A DNA stretch of 64,000 nt from Microbacterium hatanonis (GTDB lineage: Bacteria > Actinomycetota > Actinomycetes > Actinomycetales > Microbacteriaceae), in assembly GCF_008017415.1 (NCBI RefSeq), contig NZ_VRSV01000001.1:558001-622000 (forward strand), read 5' to 3'. Of the stretch, positions 17,923 to 29,117 are shown one piece after another. The position numbers and the translations under genes are program-made. The notes below the pieces were generated by a model that saw only the letters and a list, made by a program, of their open reading frames with translations, did not search any database and was not told the DNA's origin. Position 1 is the stretch's first letter; the number at the start of each line of letters is the position of its first letter.

Positions 17923-18312
17923 TCAGGCGTGGGCGGACTGCGCGGCGTAATCGGGGAGCTCTTGCAGCGCCCAGGAATTGCCGTCGGGGTCGCGGAAGGT
18001 GACGAACCGGCCCCACGCCAGCTCGTCGACACCCTCGGCCTCGACGCCCACCGACCGCAGGTGCGCGAGCGCTTCGTCGGCATCGGCCACCACGATCTGG
18101 ATCACGTCGAGGGTGCCGGGCTCGACTTTCGAGCCCAGCCCGGTGCCGATGGCGATGGAGCACGCCGACCCCGGCGGGGTGAGCTGCACGAAGCGCAGGT
18201 CGTCATCGACCTGCTGATCGTGGTCTGCGACGAATCCGATGCGGACGTAGAACTCCTTCGCCCGGTCGACGTCGGTGACGGGGACGAAGATGAGCTCGAT
18301 CTTCCACTCCAT
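17923..18312 (-). CDS. VOC (glyoxalase/bleomycin-resistance fold) protein
   Basis: 129 residues with the VOC beta-alpha-beta repeats: ELIFVPVTDVDRAKEFYVRIGF at the start and WGRFVTFRDPDGNSWALQEL at the end. Metal-ligand positions are partly present (E in LQEL). VOC members are lyases, dioxygenases or binding proteins; the substrate here is unknown. ATG 18312 is preceded by GAGAGGAAGG; a longer frame upstream lacks family similarity. Confidence 0.82.
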   Translation of the reverse strand: MEWKIELIFVPVTDVDRAKEFYVRIGFVADHDQQVDDDLRFVQLTPPGSACSIAIGTGLGSKVEPGTLDVIQIVVADADEALAHLRSVGVEAEGVDELAWGRFVTFRDPDGNSWALQELPDYAAQSAHA

Positions 18313-18397
18313 GACGGTGCGCCTTCCTCTCGATGCGCTCAGCGTACGAGGGGGTGCGGACATGATCCAGAGGGCGGGGCGAGGCCGTCCTGCGACG

Positions 18398-19534
18398 TCA
18401 GCGGTCGTAGGCGGAGGCGCTGCGCACCGAGGCCATCACGGTGAACTTGCTGTTGCGGGCGACCTGCCGCGTGGGCCCGACGACCCGCTCGAGGGTCGGG
18501 CGGTAGAGGAGGGCGGAGTTCCACACCGTCCACAGCTCTCCGCCCGGGCGGAGCACGCGGGCGGCGTCGGCGAAGAGCCGCGCGGCGACCCCCTCGTAGA
18601 CGGCCGCGCCTACGTGGAAGGGCGGGTTCAGGGCGATGAACGACACGCTCGCGTCGTCGAGCAGCGAGAGCAGGTCATCGCGTTCGACGCGCACGAGCTC
18701 GCTCACCCCGTTCGCCGCGGCGGTCGCGCGGGCCGACGCGACAGCGGCGGCCGACTGGTCGGAGGCGTAGGCGTGCAGACCCTGTCGGGCGAACGTCGCG
18801 GCGACGACGCCCGTGCCGCACGCCATGTCGACCACCGGGTCGTCGGCCGTGCCCCCGCCCGCCACCCGACCGGAGAGGTTGTCGAGCAGGAACCGCGTGC
18901 CGATGTCGACGGAGGTGCCCGCGAACACCCCGCCGTAGGCGCACACGACGAGCCCGTCGTGGGTGGCGCGCCGGGGTTCGGGATCGTGCCCTTGCTTCGG
19001 ACCGCGCGCGACGAGCACGCGGGACTTCTGGCGGGCGTGGGTGACGTCGACCGTGTCGAAGTGGCGACGCAGCACGTCGTTCATCGCCACGGTCATGTGC
19101 TTGATGCGGCCACCCGCGAAGACCGTGACACCGCGGGAGGCGTGGCGCGCGATCAGCGCGGCGACGTCGTCGAGCTCGTCTAGCGACCTCGGCAGCCGAA
19201 GCAGCACGACCTCGGCGTCGCGCACGAGGTCGGCGTCGAACGGCAGCGACGAGAAGGCGTCGTCGTCGACCGAGAGCCGCTCGGCGTTCGCGGCGAGGGC
19301 GCGTTCACCGGTGAGCGGGTCCTGGTGGACGCGGATGCCGCGCGCCCCCTCGGCGGCGGAGGCGAGCGTGAGGGCGCCGTAGGTGTCGCCGATGACGACG
19401 AGCGAGCCCTCGTCGAGGGCCGTCCGCGCGCCGGTCGACTCGTCGAGGAGGAGGCGGTCGGCAGCATCCGCCGCGACGAGCTCGGGCGCCTCGACGTCGG
19501 GCCAGCGGCGGAGGGTGTCGAAGGGGAAGGTCAT
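18398..19534 (-). CDS. class I methyltransferase, RsmC/RlmG type
   Basis: 378 residues. Two half-domains as in RlmG/RsmC: an N-terminal degenerate methyltransferase-like region (VVIGDTYGALTLASAAEG) and a C-terminal catalytic domain with SAM motif I VVDMACGTGVVAATFAR and the target-binding motif FIALNPPFHVG. The NPPF motif marks guanine-N2 rRNA methyltransferases, so an rRNA m2G enzyme is likely; which guanine is not decidable. ATG 19534 is 7 nt after TACCGT (plus 19542-19547). Confidence 0.82.
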   Translation of the reverse strand: MTFPFDTLRRWPDVEAPELVAADAADRLLLDESTGARTALDEGSLVVIGDTYGALTLASAAEGARGIRVHQDPLTGERALAANAERLSVDDDAFSSLPFDADLVRDAEVVLLRLPRSLDELDDVAALIARHASRGVTVFAGGRIKHMTVAMNDVLRRHFDTVDVTHARQKSRVLVARGPKQGHDPEPRRATHDGLVVCAYGGVFAGTSVDIGTRFLLDNLSGRVAGGGTADDPVVDMACGTGVVAATFARQGLHAYASDQSAAAVASARATAAANGVSELVRVERDDLLSLLDDASVSFIALNPPFHVGAAVYEGVAARLFADAARVLRPGGELWTVWNSALLYRPTLERVVGPTRQVARNSKFTVMASVRSASAYDR

Positions 19535-19612
19535 CCTCGCCACGGTAGTCGGCCCGCCGGCGGATGACGCATCGTGCGGGGCCGGGAATAGCCTGAGCGC
19601 GGATCCGTTGAA

Positions 19613-19667
19613 CTTGATACGCACGCGCTCAACTACGTAATATCAAGTTGAGTCGCACAGGCTCACC
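19613..19667 (+). promoter_or_regulatory. HspR-type (HAIR) promoter of the Clp gene
   Basis: Two imperfect HAIR elements (CTTGAGT-N7-ACTCAAG) lie in tandem at 19613-19633 and 19647-19667, with nearly the same 7-base spacer (CGCACGC, CGCACAG). Between them runs a good promoter, TTGATA at 19614-19619, 18 bp, TAATAT at 19638-19643. HspR is the repressor of dnaK and clpB in actinobacteria and would cover both promoter hexamers. The hspR gene is not in the window. Confidence 0.65.
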
Positions 19668-19690
19668 TTCATCCAGGAGACATCAGGGAC

Positions 19691-22249
<2,559 letters not shown>

Positions 22250-22270
22250 CCCCGGCCGACCGCCCCCTGA

Positions 22271-22343
22271 CCGCGAGACGTCATCCCAGGCACGAGACTG
22301 CAGCCCAGAGCCGCAGTCTCGTCGCCAGGATGACGTCTCGCGG
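22271..22343. repeat. Four-arm intergenic palindrome E5 (73 bp)
   Basis: This is the cleanest member. The outer arms at 22271-22286 and 22328-22343 are perfect over 16 bp. The inner arms at 22292-22301 and 22313-22322 are perfect over 10 bp. Both gaps are 5 bp and the loop is 11 bp. Outer and inner arms both contain CGAGAC. It starts 22 bp after the Clp stop codon, and its right end reaches the -35 zone of the next gene. Confidence 0.75.
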
Positions 22344-22373
22344 TCTGTGGCGGGGGCTGACAGAGTGGGAGGC

Positions 22374-23138
22374 ATGACCGCACGCGTATCGATCGGGGTT
22401 GCCGGCACGCTCGGGCCGGAGGCCGTCGCACGTCTCGCGCCGGCGGTCGAGGCCGCCGGCTTCGCGGCGCTGTGGGTGAACGACACCCCCGACGGCGACG
22501 CGCTCGCCGCCCTCGCCGCCGCCGCCGAGGTCACCGACCGCCTGATCCTCGCGACGGGCGTCATCCCCGTCGACCGACGCTCGGCCGACACGATCGCCCG
22601 CGAGGTGCTCACCTCGGGGATCCCGCAGGAGCGGCTCGTGCTCGGCATCGGCTCGGGCGTCTCCCCGAAGGGTGCGCTGGCACGCGTCGGCGACGCCGTC
22701 GACGCGCTGCGATCAGAGCTCGACGCCCGCGTGGTGGTCGGGGCGCTCGGGCCGAAGATGCGGATGCTGGGAGCCGAACGCGCCGACGGAGTCCTGCTGA
22801 ACTGGGTTCCCGCCCTTGCGGCGGCCGCCCAGTCCGCAGAGCTCCACGCGGCATCCGCCGACACCCGCGTGTGCGTCTACGTGCGCACCGCGATCGACCC
22901 CGCAGCATCCGCCCGGCTCGCGGCCGAGACCGCCCGGTACGCCTCGTATCCGAACTACGCGGCGAACTTCGCTCGGCTGGGGGTCGACGCGACGGAGACG
23001 ACCTTCCGAAACGAGGCGGAACTGCGCGAAGGCCTTCCTGCGTACCGGGCCGCGGTCGACGAGGTCGTGCTGCGCGCGATCACCGCCGACGACGGGGTCG
23101 ATGCGCTGCTCGACTTCGTCGCCCGCACCGCCCCCTGA
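22374..23138 (+). CDS. LLM-class flavin-dependent oxidoreductase
   Basis: 254 residues, short for the luciferase-like monooxygenase family (usually 280-350) but with its TIM-barrel landmarks: GFAALWVNDTPDGDALAALAAAAEVTDRLILATGVIPVDRR, then LVLGIGSGV and a conserved GADGVLLNW-type strand near residue 140. Flavin is F420 or FMN; actinobacterial members often use F420. The substrate is unknown. ATG 22374 lies 7 nt after CAGAGT (22361-22366). The next gene on the same strand has its own promoter. Confidence 0.78.
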   Translation: MTARVSIGVAGTLGPEAVARLAPAVEAAGFAALWVNDTPDGDALAALAAAAEVTDRLILATGVIPVDRRSADTIAREVLTSGIPQERLVLGIGSGVSPKGALARVGDAVDALRSELDARVVVGALGPKMRMLGAERADGVLLNWVPALAAAAQSAELHAASADTRVCVYVRTAIDPAASARLAAETARYASYPNYAANFARLGVDATETTFRNEAELREGLPAYRAAVDEVVLRAITADDGVDALLDFVARTAP

Positions 23139-23166
23139 CGCGGGCCCGCCGACTAGGCTCGCCCCC

Positions 23167-24147
23167 ATGCAGCAGCGCACCCTCGGACGCACCGGCTTCT
23201 CCGTCTCGCCCATCGGCCTCGGCACCTGGCAGCTCGGTGCCGACTGGGGTGACGTCGACGAGGCCAGCGCCTTCGACGTGCTCGGCGCCTCGGTCGAGGC
23301 CGGAGTGACGTTCTTCGACACGGCCGACGTCTACGGCGACGGACGCAGCGAGCAGTTCATCGGGCGCTTCCTCGCGCAGCGTCCCGATCACGGCATCACC
23401 GTCGCGACCAAGATGGGCCGGCGCGGCCCGCAGGAGCCGGCCGAGTTCACCCTCGACCACTTCCGTGCGTGGACCGACCGCTCGCGCGAGAACCTGGGCG
23501 TCGACACGCTCGACCTCGTGCAGCTGCACTGCCCGCCGACGCCGGTGTTCTCGAGCGACGCGGTCTACGACGCTCTCGACACCCTCGTCGCCGAGAAGCG
23601 GATCGCCCACTACGGCGTGAGCGTCGAGACCTGCGACGAGGCGCTCGCCGCCATCGCGCGCCCGGGCACGGCGACCGTCCAGATCATCGTCAACGCGTTC
23701 CGGCTCAAGCCGCTCGACGAGGTGCTCCCGGCGGCGGCCGAGGCCGGCGTCGGCATCATCGTGCGCGTGCCGCTCGCCTCGGGCCTGCTCAGCGGCAAAT
23801 ACACCGAGAACACCACGTTCGCCGCATCCGACCACCGCACCTACAACCGCGACGGCAGCGCGTTCGACGTGGGCGAGACCTTCGCGGGCGTCGACTTCGA
23901 GACCGGCGTGCGGGCCGCGCGCGAGTTCGCCGCACTCGTGCCCGAGGGAGTCGCCCCCGCCGCCGCCGCGCTCTCGTGGGTCGCGAACCTGCCCGGCGTG
24001 ACGACCGTCATCCCCGGCGCGCGCAACCGTTCGCAGGCGGAGGGGAACGCCGCGGCGGCGGCGGTGACGCTGCCCGGCGACTTCGACGCGGGCGTGCACG
24101 AGATCTACGACCGCTACTTCCGCGAGGCCGTGCACCCGCGCTGGTGA
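23167..24147 (+). CDS. aldo/keto reductase
   Basis: 326 residues, an AKR TIM barrel: MQQRTLGRTGFSVSPIGLGTWQLG, the catalytic Asp/Tyr pair in TFFDTADVYGDGRSE, Lys in TVATKMGRRG and His in LVQLHCPP. NADPH is the usual cofactor. It belongs to the tas/YajO-like class of general carbonyl reductases, and the physiological substrate cannot be read. ATG 23167 is 7 nt after TAGGCT (23154-23159), so it is probably leaderless. Confidence 0.88.
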   Translation: MQQRTLGRTGFSVSPIGLGTWQLGADWGDVDEASAFDVLGASVEAGVTFFDTADVYGDGRSEQFIGRFLAQRPDHGITVATKMGRRGPQEPAEFTLDHFRAWTDRSRENLGVDTLDLVQLHCPPTPVFSSDAVYDALDTLVAEKRIAHYGVSVETCDEALAAIARPGTATVQIIVNAFRLKPLDEVLPAAAEAGVGIIVRVPLASGLLSGKYTENTTFAASDHRTYNRDGSAFDVGETFAGVDFETGVRAAREFAALVPEGVAPAAAALSWVANLPGVTTVIPGARNRSQAEGNAAAAAVTLPGDFDAGVHEIYDRYFREAVHPRW

Positions 24148-24172
24148 CACCCGTCGCTGGCAGACTGGAAGC

Positions 24173-24595
24173 ATGAGCGAATCCGCCGGTCGTCGACGAC
24201 TCCGCACGACCGGGCGGTGGTCGCTGGCAGCTCTCCTGCTGGGCGCCGGCCTGTCGCATCTGACCTGGGGGCGTCGCGGCTACCGCATCGTCGTGCCCGA
24301 GTGGGCGGTGCGGATGCTGCGTCTCGACAAAGACGCGATCGTGGTCGCGTCGGGCGTGGTCGAGGGGCTGCTCGGGGCGGCGCTTCTCGTGCTGCCGCGA
24401 GACCGGTCGCGCATCGGCGGGCTGATCGCGGCGTTCTTCGTCGCGGTCTTCCCCGGGAACGTGCACCACTGGCGCAGCGGGCGGCCGGTGCCCGGCATGC
24501 GCACCGATCGCGCCCGGTTCGCCCGGCTCTTCCTGCAGCCGGTGCTCGTCGCGTGGGCGATCTGGGCCACCCGATCTGACGGTGGCAGCCGATGA
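24173..24595 (+). CDS. DoxX-like small membrane protein
   Basis: 140 residues with about four membrane helices and the DoxX-type sequence LLGAGLSHLTWGRRGYRIVVPEW, then VVEGLLGAALLVLPRDRSRIGGLIAAFFVAVFPGNVHHW. Function unknown; DoxX relatives have been linked to thiosulfate or redox membrane complexes. ATG 24173 is 6 nt after CAGACT (24161-24166). Its TGA overlaps the ATG of the next gene, so the two are coupled. Confidence 0.7.
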   Translation: MSESAGRRRLRTTGRWSLAALLLGAGLSHLTWGRRGYRIVVPEWAVRMLRLDKDAIVVASGVVEGLLGAALLVLPRDRSRIGGLIAAFFVAVFPGNVHHWRSGRPVPGMRTDRARFARLFLQPVLVAWAIWATRSDGGSR

Positions 24596-25563
24596 CGCGC
24601 CGCGCGGTCGTCGCCGGCGGGAGCGGGTTCGTCGGCACCGCAGTCATCGCGTCCCTGCGCGACGAGGGGTATCTCGTCACGCAGATCGGCCGGCGCGGGC
24701 CCGACGCCTCGTGGGGCGACGCCGACGGCATCCGTCGCACGATCGACGGGGCCGACCTGCTCGTGAACCTCGCCGGCAAGAGGGTGGACTGCCGGTACAC
24801 CGACGCGAACCGCGACGAGATCCTGCGCTCGCGCGTGGAGACGACGCGGGAGCTCCGCGAGGCGGTCGCAGCGGTCGAGGCGCCCCCGGCCGTCTGGCTG
24901 AACGCGAGCACCGCGACGATCTACCGGTACGCCCTCGATCGCCCGCAGTCCGAGGACGGCGGCGATCTCGGGTCGGGCTTCTCCGTTGACGTGGCCCGGG
25001 CATGGGAGCATGAGCTCTTCGCCGACGACCTCCCCGCCACCCGCCGCGTCGCGCTGCGCATGGCGATCGTGTTCGGCGACGGCCCGGCGACGGCGATGCT
25101 CCTGCGGCTCGCCCGCCTCGGGCTCGGCGGGCCGCAGTACGACGGCCCGTGGTTCCCGCACCGCCGCTACCGCGGCATCGGCGAGCATCCGACCGGCGAC
25201 GACCGAGCGCCGTGGCACCGGTCGAGGGGTCGTCAGCGCTTCAGCTGGATCCACCTCGACGACGTGGTCGGCTCGATGCGGTTCGTTCGGGAGACGCCGT
25301 CGCTGTCGGGGCCGATCAACCTGTCGTCGCCGAATCCGACCGACAACCGCAGTCTGATGGCAGCGCTGCGGCGGGCGGTGGGCGCCCCGGTCGGACTCCC
25401 GGCGGCCCGGTTCATGCTGGAGCCGGCGCTGTGGGCGCTCGGCGCCGAATCGGAGCTGCTGCTGAAGAGCCGCTGGGTGGTGCCCGATCGGCTTCTGGAG
25501 GCCGGCTACTCCTTCCGCTATCCCGAACTGGAGCCCGCGCTCCGGGACGTGGCACGGCGCTAG
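24592..25563 (+). CDS. TIGR01777/SDR39U1-type NAD(P)-dependent epimerase
   Basis: 323 residues. An N-terminal Rossmann fold (VVAGGSGFVGTAVIASLRDEGY), a substrate region with LVNLAGKRVDCRYTDANRDEILRSRVETTR, and the C-terminal DUF1731 end (RWVVPDRLLEAGYSFRYPELEPALR). The family is predicted to act as NAD(P)-dependent epimerases; no substrate is established. It overlaps the preceding DoxX-like gene by four bases (ATGA) and meets the next gene stop to stop (CTAG). Confidence 0.85.
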   Translation: MTRRAVVAGGSGFVGTAVIASLRDEGYLVTQIGRRGPDASWGDADGIRRTIDGADLLVNLAGKRVDCRYTDANRDEILRSRVETTRELREAVAAVEAPPAVWLNASTATIYRYALDRPQSEDGGDLGSGFSVDVARAWEHELFADDLPATRRVALRMAIVFGDGPATAMLLRLARLGLGGPQYDGPWFPHRRYRGIGEHPTGDDRAPWHRSRGRQRFSWIHLDDVVGSMRFVRETPSLSGPINLSSPNPTDNRSLMAALRRAVGAPVGLPAARFMLEPALWALGAESELLLKSRWVVPDRLLEAGYSFRYPELEPALRDVARR

Positions 25564-25967
25564 GCGCGGCGGCTCCGCATCGCCTTCGTATGGGTGGTGG
25601 CGGTGTCGGCCGCCAGTCGTGCGTACTCGGCGGACTCGCGGGCGACGAGTGCCACTCGCCCGTCCGCGTCGGAGTGCACTCCCCACCCGTACCGCTTGCC
25701 GAGGGGCGACGAGCGCATGCAGGGCTGCCCCTTCGAGAAGAACAGCGTGCGGGCGTCGGGCCAATCGGCCTCGGGGATCCCCGCGCGTCGCGCATGGGTG
25801 GCGAAGACGACGTCGTCGGAGGTCAGGGAGTACGGATGCTGCGAGATGAGCTCGTAGTGCAGCTGCGCGATCGTCGGCTGCTCCCTGGCGGGCGGCTCGA
25901 CCGCGTGATCGACCGGCGAGTCGTCGGCGAGCTCGATGAAGGTGTCGACGTAGTTCGTGGTGTGCAC
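25560..25967 (-). CDS. DUF6157 family protein
   Basis: 135 residues with the family motifs YVDTFIELADDSPV, QLHYELISQHPYSLTSDDVVFATHARRAGI and LFFSKGQPCMRSSPLGKRYGWGVHSDADGRVAL. Function unknown; the conserved KGQPCMR-LGKRYGWG stretch suggests an enzyme or binding site. GTG 25967 is chosen because AAAGGAG lies 8 nt upstream and homology begins there; upstream ATGs add unrelated sequence. It converges on the epimerase gene, and the two stop codons share bases. Confidence 0.8.
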   Translation of the reverse strand: MHTTNYVDTFIELADDSPVDHAVEPPAREQPTIAQLHYELISQHPYSLTSDDVVFATHARRAGIPEADWPDARTLFFSKGQPCMRSSPLGKRYGWGVHSDADGRVALVARESAEYARLAADTATTHTKAMRSRRA

Positions 25968-26043
25968 GTTCGCTTCTCCTTTCGCGCCGAGGCTACTCCG
26001 CGCGCCCGACACCGGTGTCGGAGGTCGGTGCGATGATTCGAGG

Positions 26044-27567
26044 ATGCTGCTCGCCGACCTCGTCACGACCCTCGACGCGGTCAGCGCAACGCGCTCGCGT
26101 CTCGCCAAGACCCAGGCTCTCGCCGATCTCCTCGCCGTCGCGCGCCCCGAGGAGATCGAGGCGCTGGTGGGTCTCGCGACCGCATCGCTCCGGCAGGGGC
26201 GGCTCGGTGTGGGCTGGCGATCGCTCGAGGCGCTCGAGGTGTCGCACGCCGACGGGTCCACGCTGACGATCGGCGAGGTCGACGAGACGTTCACCGCACT
26301 CGCGGCCGTCGGCGGGGCAGGATCCGCGGCCGAGCGCACCTCGATGCTGCGCGGGCTCGCCGCGCGCGCGACCGCGGCCGAATGGGACTACCTCACGCAC
26401 GCGATGCTCGGCGAATTGCGCACCGGTGCCCTCGAGGGCCTCCTGCTCGACGCGATCGCCCGTGCCGCCGATCGCGACCCCGCCGTCGTGCGGCGGGCGG
26501 CGATGCTCTCGGGCGACACCGGAATGACCGCGCGCATCGCGCTCACCGAGCCCGCCGGGGCGCTCTCCGAGATCGGACTCGTCGTGGGCACCCCCGTGAT
26601 GCCGATGCTCGCGGCGACCGCCGCCACCGTGCGCGACGCGCTCGCAGAGTTCGGCACGGCCTCCGTCGAGTACAAGCTCGACGGCGCCCGTATCCAGGTG
26701 CACCGCCGGGGCGACGAGGTGCACGTCTACACGCGCTCGCTCGCCGAGGTGACTCACCGCGTGCCCGAGATCGTCGAGGTCGTGCGAGCTCTCCCGGCCG
26801 ATGACGTCATCCTCGACGGCGAGACGCTGGCGCTCGACGAGAGCGGTGCGCCGCGGCCCTTCCAAGACACGATGGCCCGCTTCGGCGCCGACGTGGCGCG
26901 CGAGGTCGTCCTGCGACCGCGCTTCTTCGACATCCTCCACCTCGACGGTCGCGATCTGCTCGACGAGCCCCAGTCCGTCCGCGCGTCCGAGCTCGCCCGC
27001 ATCGTCGGCGAGCTGCGCGTGCCGGCGCTCGTCACCGACGACGCCGACGCCGCCGACGACTTCGCGCGCGGCGCGCTCGACGCCGGGCACGAGGGCGTCA
27101 TGGTGAAGGCGGTCGATGCGCCCTACATGGCCGGACGCCGCGGTAAGACCTGGCTGAAGGTGAAGCCCGTGCACACGTTCGACCTGGTCGTGCTGGGCGT
27201 CGAGCGCGGTTCCGGACGCCGTTCGGGCTGGCTGTCCAACCTGCACCTCGGCGCCTACGACCCCGACGGCGAATTCGGCCAGCCCGGCGGATTCGTCATG
27301 GTCGGCAAGACCTTCAAGGGTCTGACCGACGAACTCCTCCGCTGGCAGACCGAGTACTTCCCGACGATCGCGACCGCCGAGACGGCCTACGCGCTGACGC
27401 TGGCACCGTCGACCGTCGTCGAGATCGCGATCGACGGCGTGCAGCGGTCGACGAGGTATCCGGGCGGTGTGGCCCTGCGCTTCGCCCGGGTGAAGGCCTA
27501 CCGGCCCGACAAGCGAGCGCCCGAGGCCGACACCATCCAGACGCTGCGCCGGATGCTCCGCGACTGA
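26044..27567 (+). CDS. ligB: ATP-dependent DNA ligase
   Basis: 507 residues, the length of mycobacterial LigB. An N-terminal DNA-binding helical domain (to about 200) precedes the adenylation domain with the nucleotidyl-lysine motif EYKLDGARIQVHR. Motifs III (DGETLAL), IIIa (FFDILHLDGRDL), IV (EGVMVKAV) and V (KTWLKVKPVHTFDLVVLG) follow, then an OB-fold. It seals nicks with ATP and probably serves repair beside the replicative NAD ligase. ATG 26044 sits within a copy of the GGATGCTGC nonamer. Confidence 0.9.
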   Translation: MLLADLVTTLDAVSATRSRLAKTQALADLLAVARPEEIEALVGLATASLRQGRLGVGWRSLEALEVSHADGSTLTIGEVDETFTALAAVGGAGSAAERTSMLRGLAARATAAEWDYLTHAMLGELRTGALEGLLLDAIARAADRDPAVVRRAAMLSGDTGMTARIALTEPAGALSEIGLVVGTPVMPMLAATAATVRDALAEFGTASVEYKLDGARIQVHRRGDEVHVYTRSLAEVTHRVPEIVEVVRALPADDVILDGETLALDESGAPRPFQDTMARFGADVAREVVLRPRFFDILHLDGRDLLDEPQSVRASELARIVGELRVPALVTDDADAADDFARGALDAGHEGVMVKAVDAPYMAGRRGKTWLKVKPVHTFDLVVLGVERGSGRRSGWLSNLHLGAYDPDGEFGQPGGFVMVGKTFKGLTDELLRWQTEYFPTIATAETAYALTLAPSTVVEIAIDGVQRSTRYPGGVALRFARVKAYRPDKRAPEADTIQTLRRMLRD

Positions 27568-27604
27568 CGGCCACGCGCAGCGGGGCTCGTGTCAGGATGG
27601 CGTG

Positions 27605-28228
27605 ATGACGCGCGCACAGGCCCCCGATGGCGAACTCGAGTTCCGGAGCTTCGGCGCAGCGGGCGCGGCCCGCACGGTGCTCGTCCTACGGGTGGGCGCG
27701 GTCGCGCTGCTCGACCCCGACCCGTCGGCGACGCTCGATCACGACGTGAGACTGATGGCCGTGCAGCTGGACGAGGTCGAGCTCGACGACCCTCCCACCT
27801 ACGGCGGGGAGACCCCGGCGGCCTCCACGGCCGCCGCGCTGGCGGATCTCGTGCGTCGCGAGGTGCCGGGCGCGGTGATCGGTCTCGTCGCCGAGCGCGA
27901 CGCCGTGCCGCTCGGAGTGGCCCTCGCCGCCTCGGCGGGCACCCTCGTCGATCGACTGGCCCTCGTCGACGTCCGCGTGCCCGAGAGCGCTCTCGTGGGC
28001 GATCTGCTCGCCGAGGAGTCGGCGGCCGTCGCCGCGCCCTCGATCGTCGTCTCTGCAGCACAGGACGAGGCGTCCGCGCGCTGGTACGCCGACAGGCTCC
28101 GCGAGAGCGAGGTGCGCGTGGTCGAATCCGGTGACAACGGGGTGAGCCTCACGCACGTCTGGGACGTCGTGCTCGGCCACGTCGCCCCGCAGCCCGCCGA
28201 GGAGCATGCCTCGGGCGTCGGCGCCTGA
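27605..28228 (+). CDS. hypothetical protein, alpha/beta-hydrolase-like
   Basis: 207 residues. Alternating beta/alpha pattern: VLVLRVGAVALLDPDPSATLDHDVRLMAVQLDEVELDD at the N-terminus, VIGLVAERDAVPLGVALAASAGTLVDRLALVDVRVPE in the middle and HVWDVVLG at the end, resembling an alpha/beta hydrolase scaffold. The nucleophile elbow (GxSxG) is not present; the equivalent is LVAERDA. It is probably catalytically inactive or another fold. ATG 27605 is 6 nt after CAGGAT (27593-27598). Confidence 0.6.
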   Translation: MTRAQAPDGELEFRSFGAAGAARTVLVLRVGAVALLDPDPSATLDHDVRLMAVQLDEVELDDPPTYGGETPAASTAAALADLVRREVPGAVIGLVAERDAVPLGVALAASAGTLVDRLALVDVRVPESALVGDLLAEESAAVAAPSIVVSAAQDEASARWYADRLRESEVRVVESGDNGVSLTHVWDVVLGHVAPQPAEEHASGVGA

Positions 28229-28235
28229 GGCGTGC

Positions 28236-29099
28236 TCAGGCGGGTCGCACCACCGAGCGCACGACGACCACGTTCGACGCCTCGTCGACCTCGACGACCT
28301 CGGGGTGGGCCTTCACGAAGTCGGAGAAGCTGCGGAACCCGAGCCCCTTCTCGCTGAACGACGGGTCGAGGCGCTTCATCAGGTCTTTGAGCGCCGAGGC
28401 GTGGAGCCACTCCTCGTCGGCGCGTTCATTCTCCAGCTGCAGCGCCCGCTCCAGCAGGTTCACCGACGGGTCGGTCGATCGTTTGCGAGCCCGACTGCGG
28501 GCGGGCGCAGCATCCTTCTTCGAGGGCGTCTCCCGCACGACCCCCGGGAGGGAGTCGTAGGCGTCGAACCGGTCGCACGCCGAGGCGAGCGCCTTCGCGG
28601 TCGACCCGGCGACGCCCACGCCCACGACGTAGCGGCCGAGGCGCTTGCACCGCTGGGCCAGCGGCACGTAGTCGGAATCCCCGGCGACGATGACCACGTG
28701 CGTGAGGTCGGGCAGGCGGAACATGTCTTCGACGGTATCCACGGCGAGACGTATGTCGGCGCCGTTCTTCGCGTAGGCGGCGGCGGGGAACAGCTGCACC
28801 AGATCGATCGATCGAGCGACGAGCTGAGCACGGTATTCCGCGTTCACGGGCGACGACCAGTCGGCATATGCCCTCGTGAGCACGAGAGTGCCGAAGGACG
28901 CCGCGTAGTCGATGATCGCTCCGACGTCGATCGTCGCCGCAGCCAGGCGCTCGGCGACCTCGGGGGAGACGGGGTTCTCCGCGATCCGCTGGCGGTCGCG
29001 AGAATACGCGTTACGACCGTGGACACGGTCGTACCACGACATCACGATGTTGTCGAAGTCCAGATAGACGGCGACACGGGCGGTCTGCGTTTCGGGCAT
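28236..29099 (-). CDS. NYN-domain ribonuclease with LOTUS/OST-HTH domain
   Basis: 287 residues. The N-terminal NYN (PIN-like) nuclease domain shows the acidic sites in VAVYLDFDNIVMSWYD, GADIRLAVDTVEDMF and VVIVAGDSDYVPLAQR. A basic linker (KKDAAPARSRARKRS, about 195-210) leads to a C-terminal winged-helix OST-HTH/LOTUS domain (LLERALQLENE, then DEEWLHASALKDLMKRLDPSFSEKGLGFRSF). These proteins are predicted RNA-cleaving enzymes with an RNA-binding module. ATG 29099 is 6 nt after a CAGACT hexamer (minus strand). Confidence 0.88.
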   Translation of the reverse strand: MPETQTARVAVYLDFDNIVMSWYDRVHGRNAYSRDRQRIAENPVSPEVAERLAAATIDVGAIIDYAASFGTLVLTRAYADWSSPVNAEYRAQLVARSIDLVQLFPAAAYAKNGADIRLAVDTVEDMFRLPDLTHVVIVAGDSDYVPLAQRCKRLGRYVVGVGVAGSTAKALASACDRFDAYDSLPGVVRETPSKKDAAPARSRARKRSTDPSVNLLERALQLENERADEEWLHASALKDLMKRLDPSFSEKGLGFRSFSDFVKAHPEVVEVDEASNVVVVRSVVRPA

Positions 29100-29117
29100 T
29101 GCTCCAGTCTGCTCCCG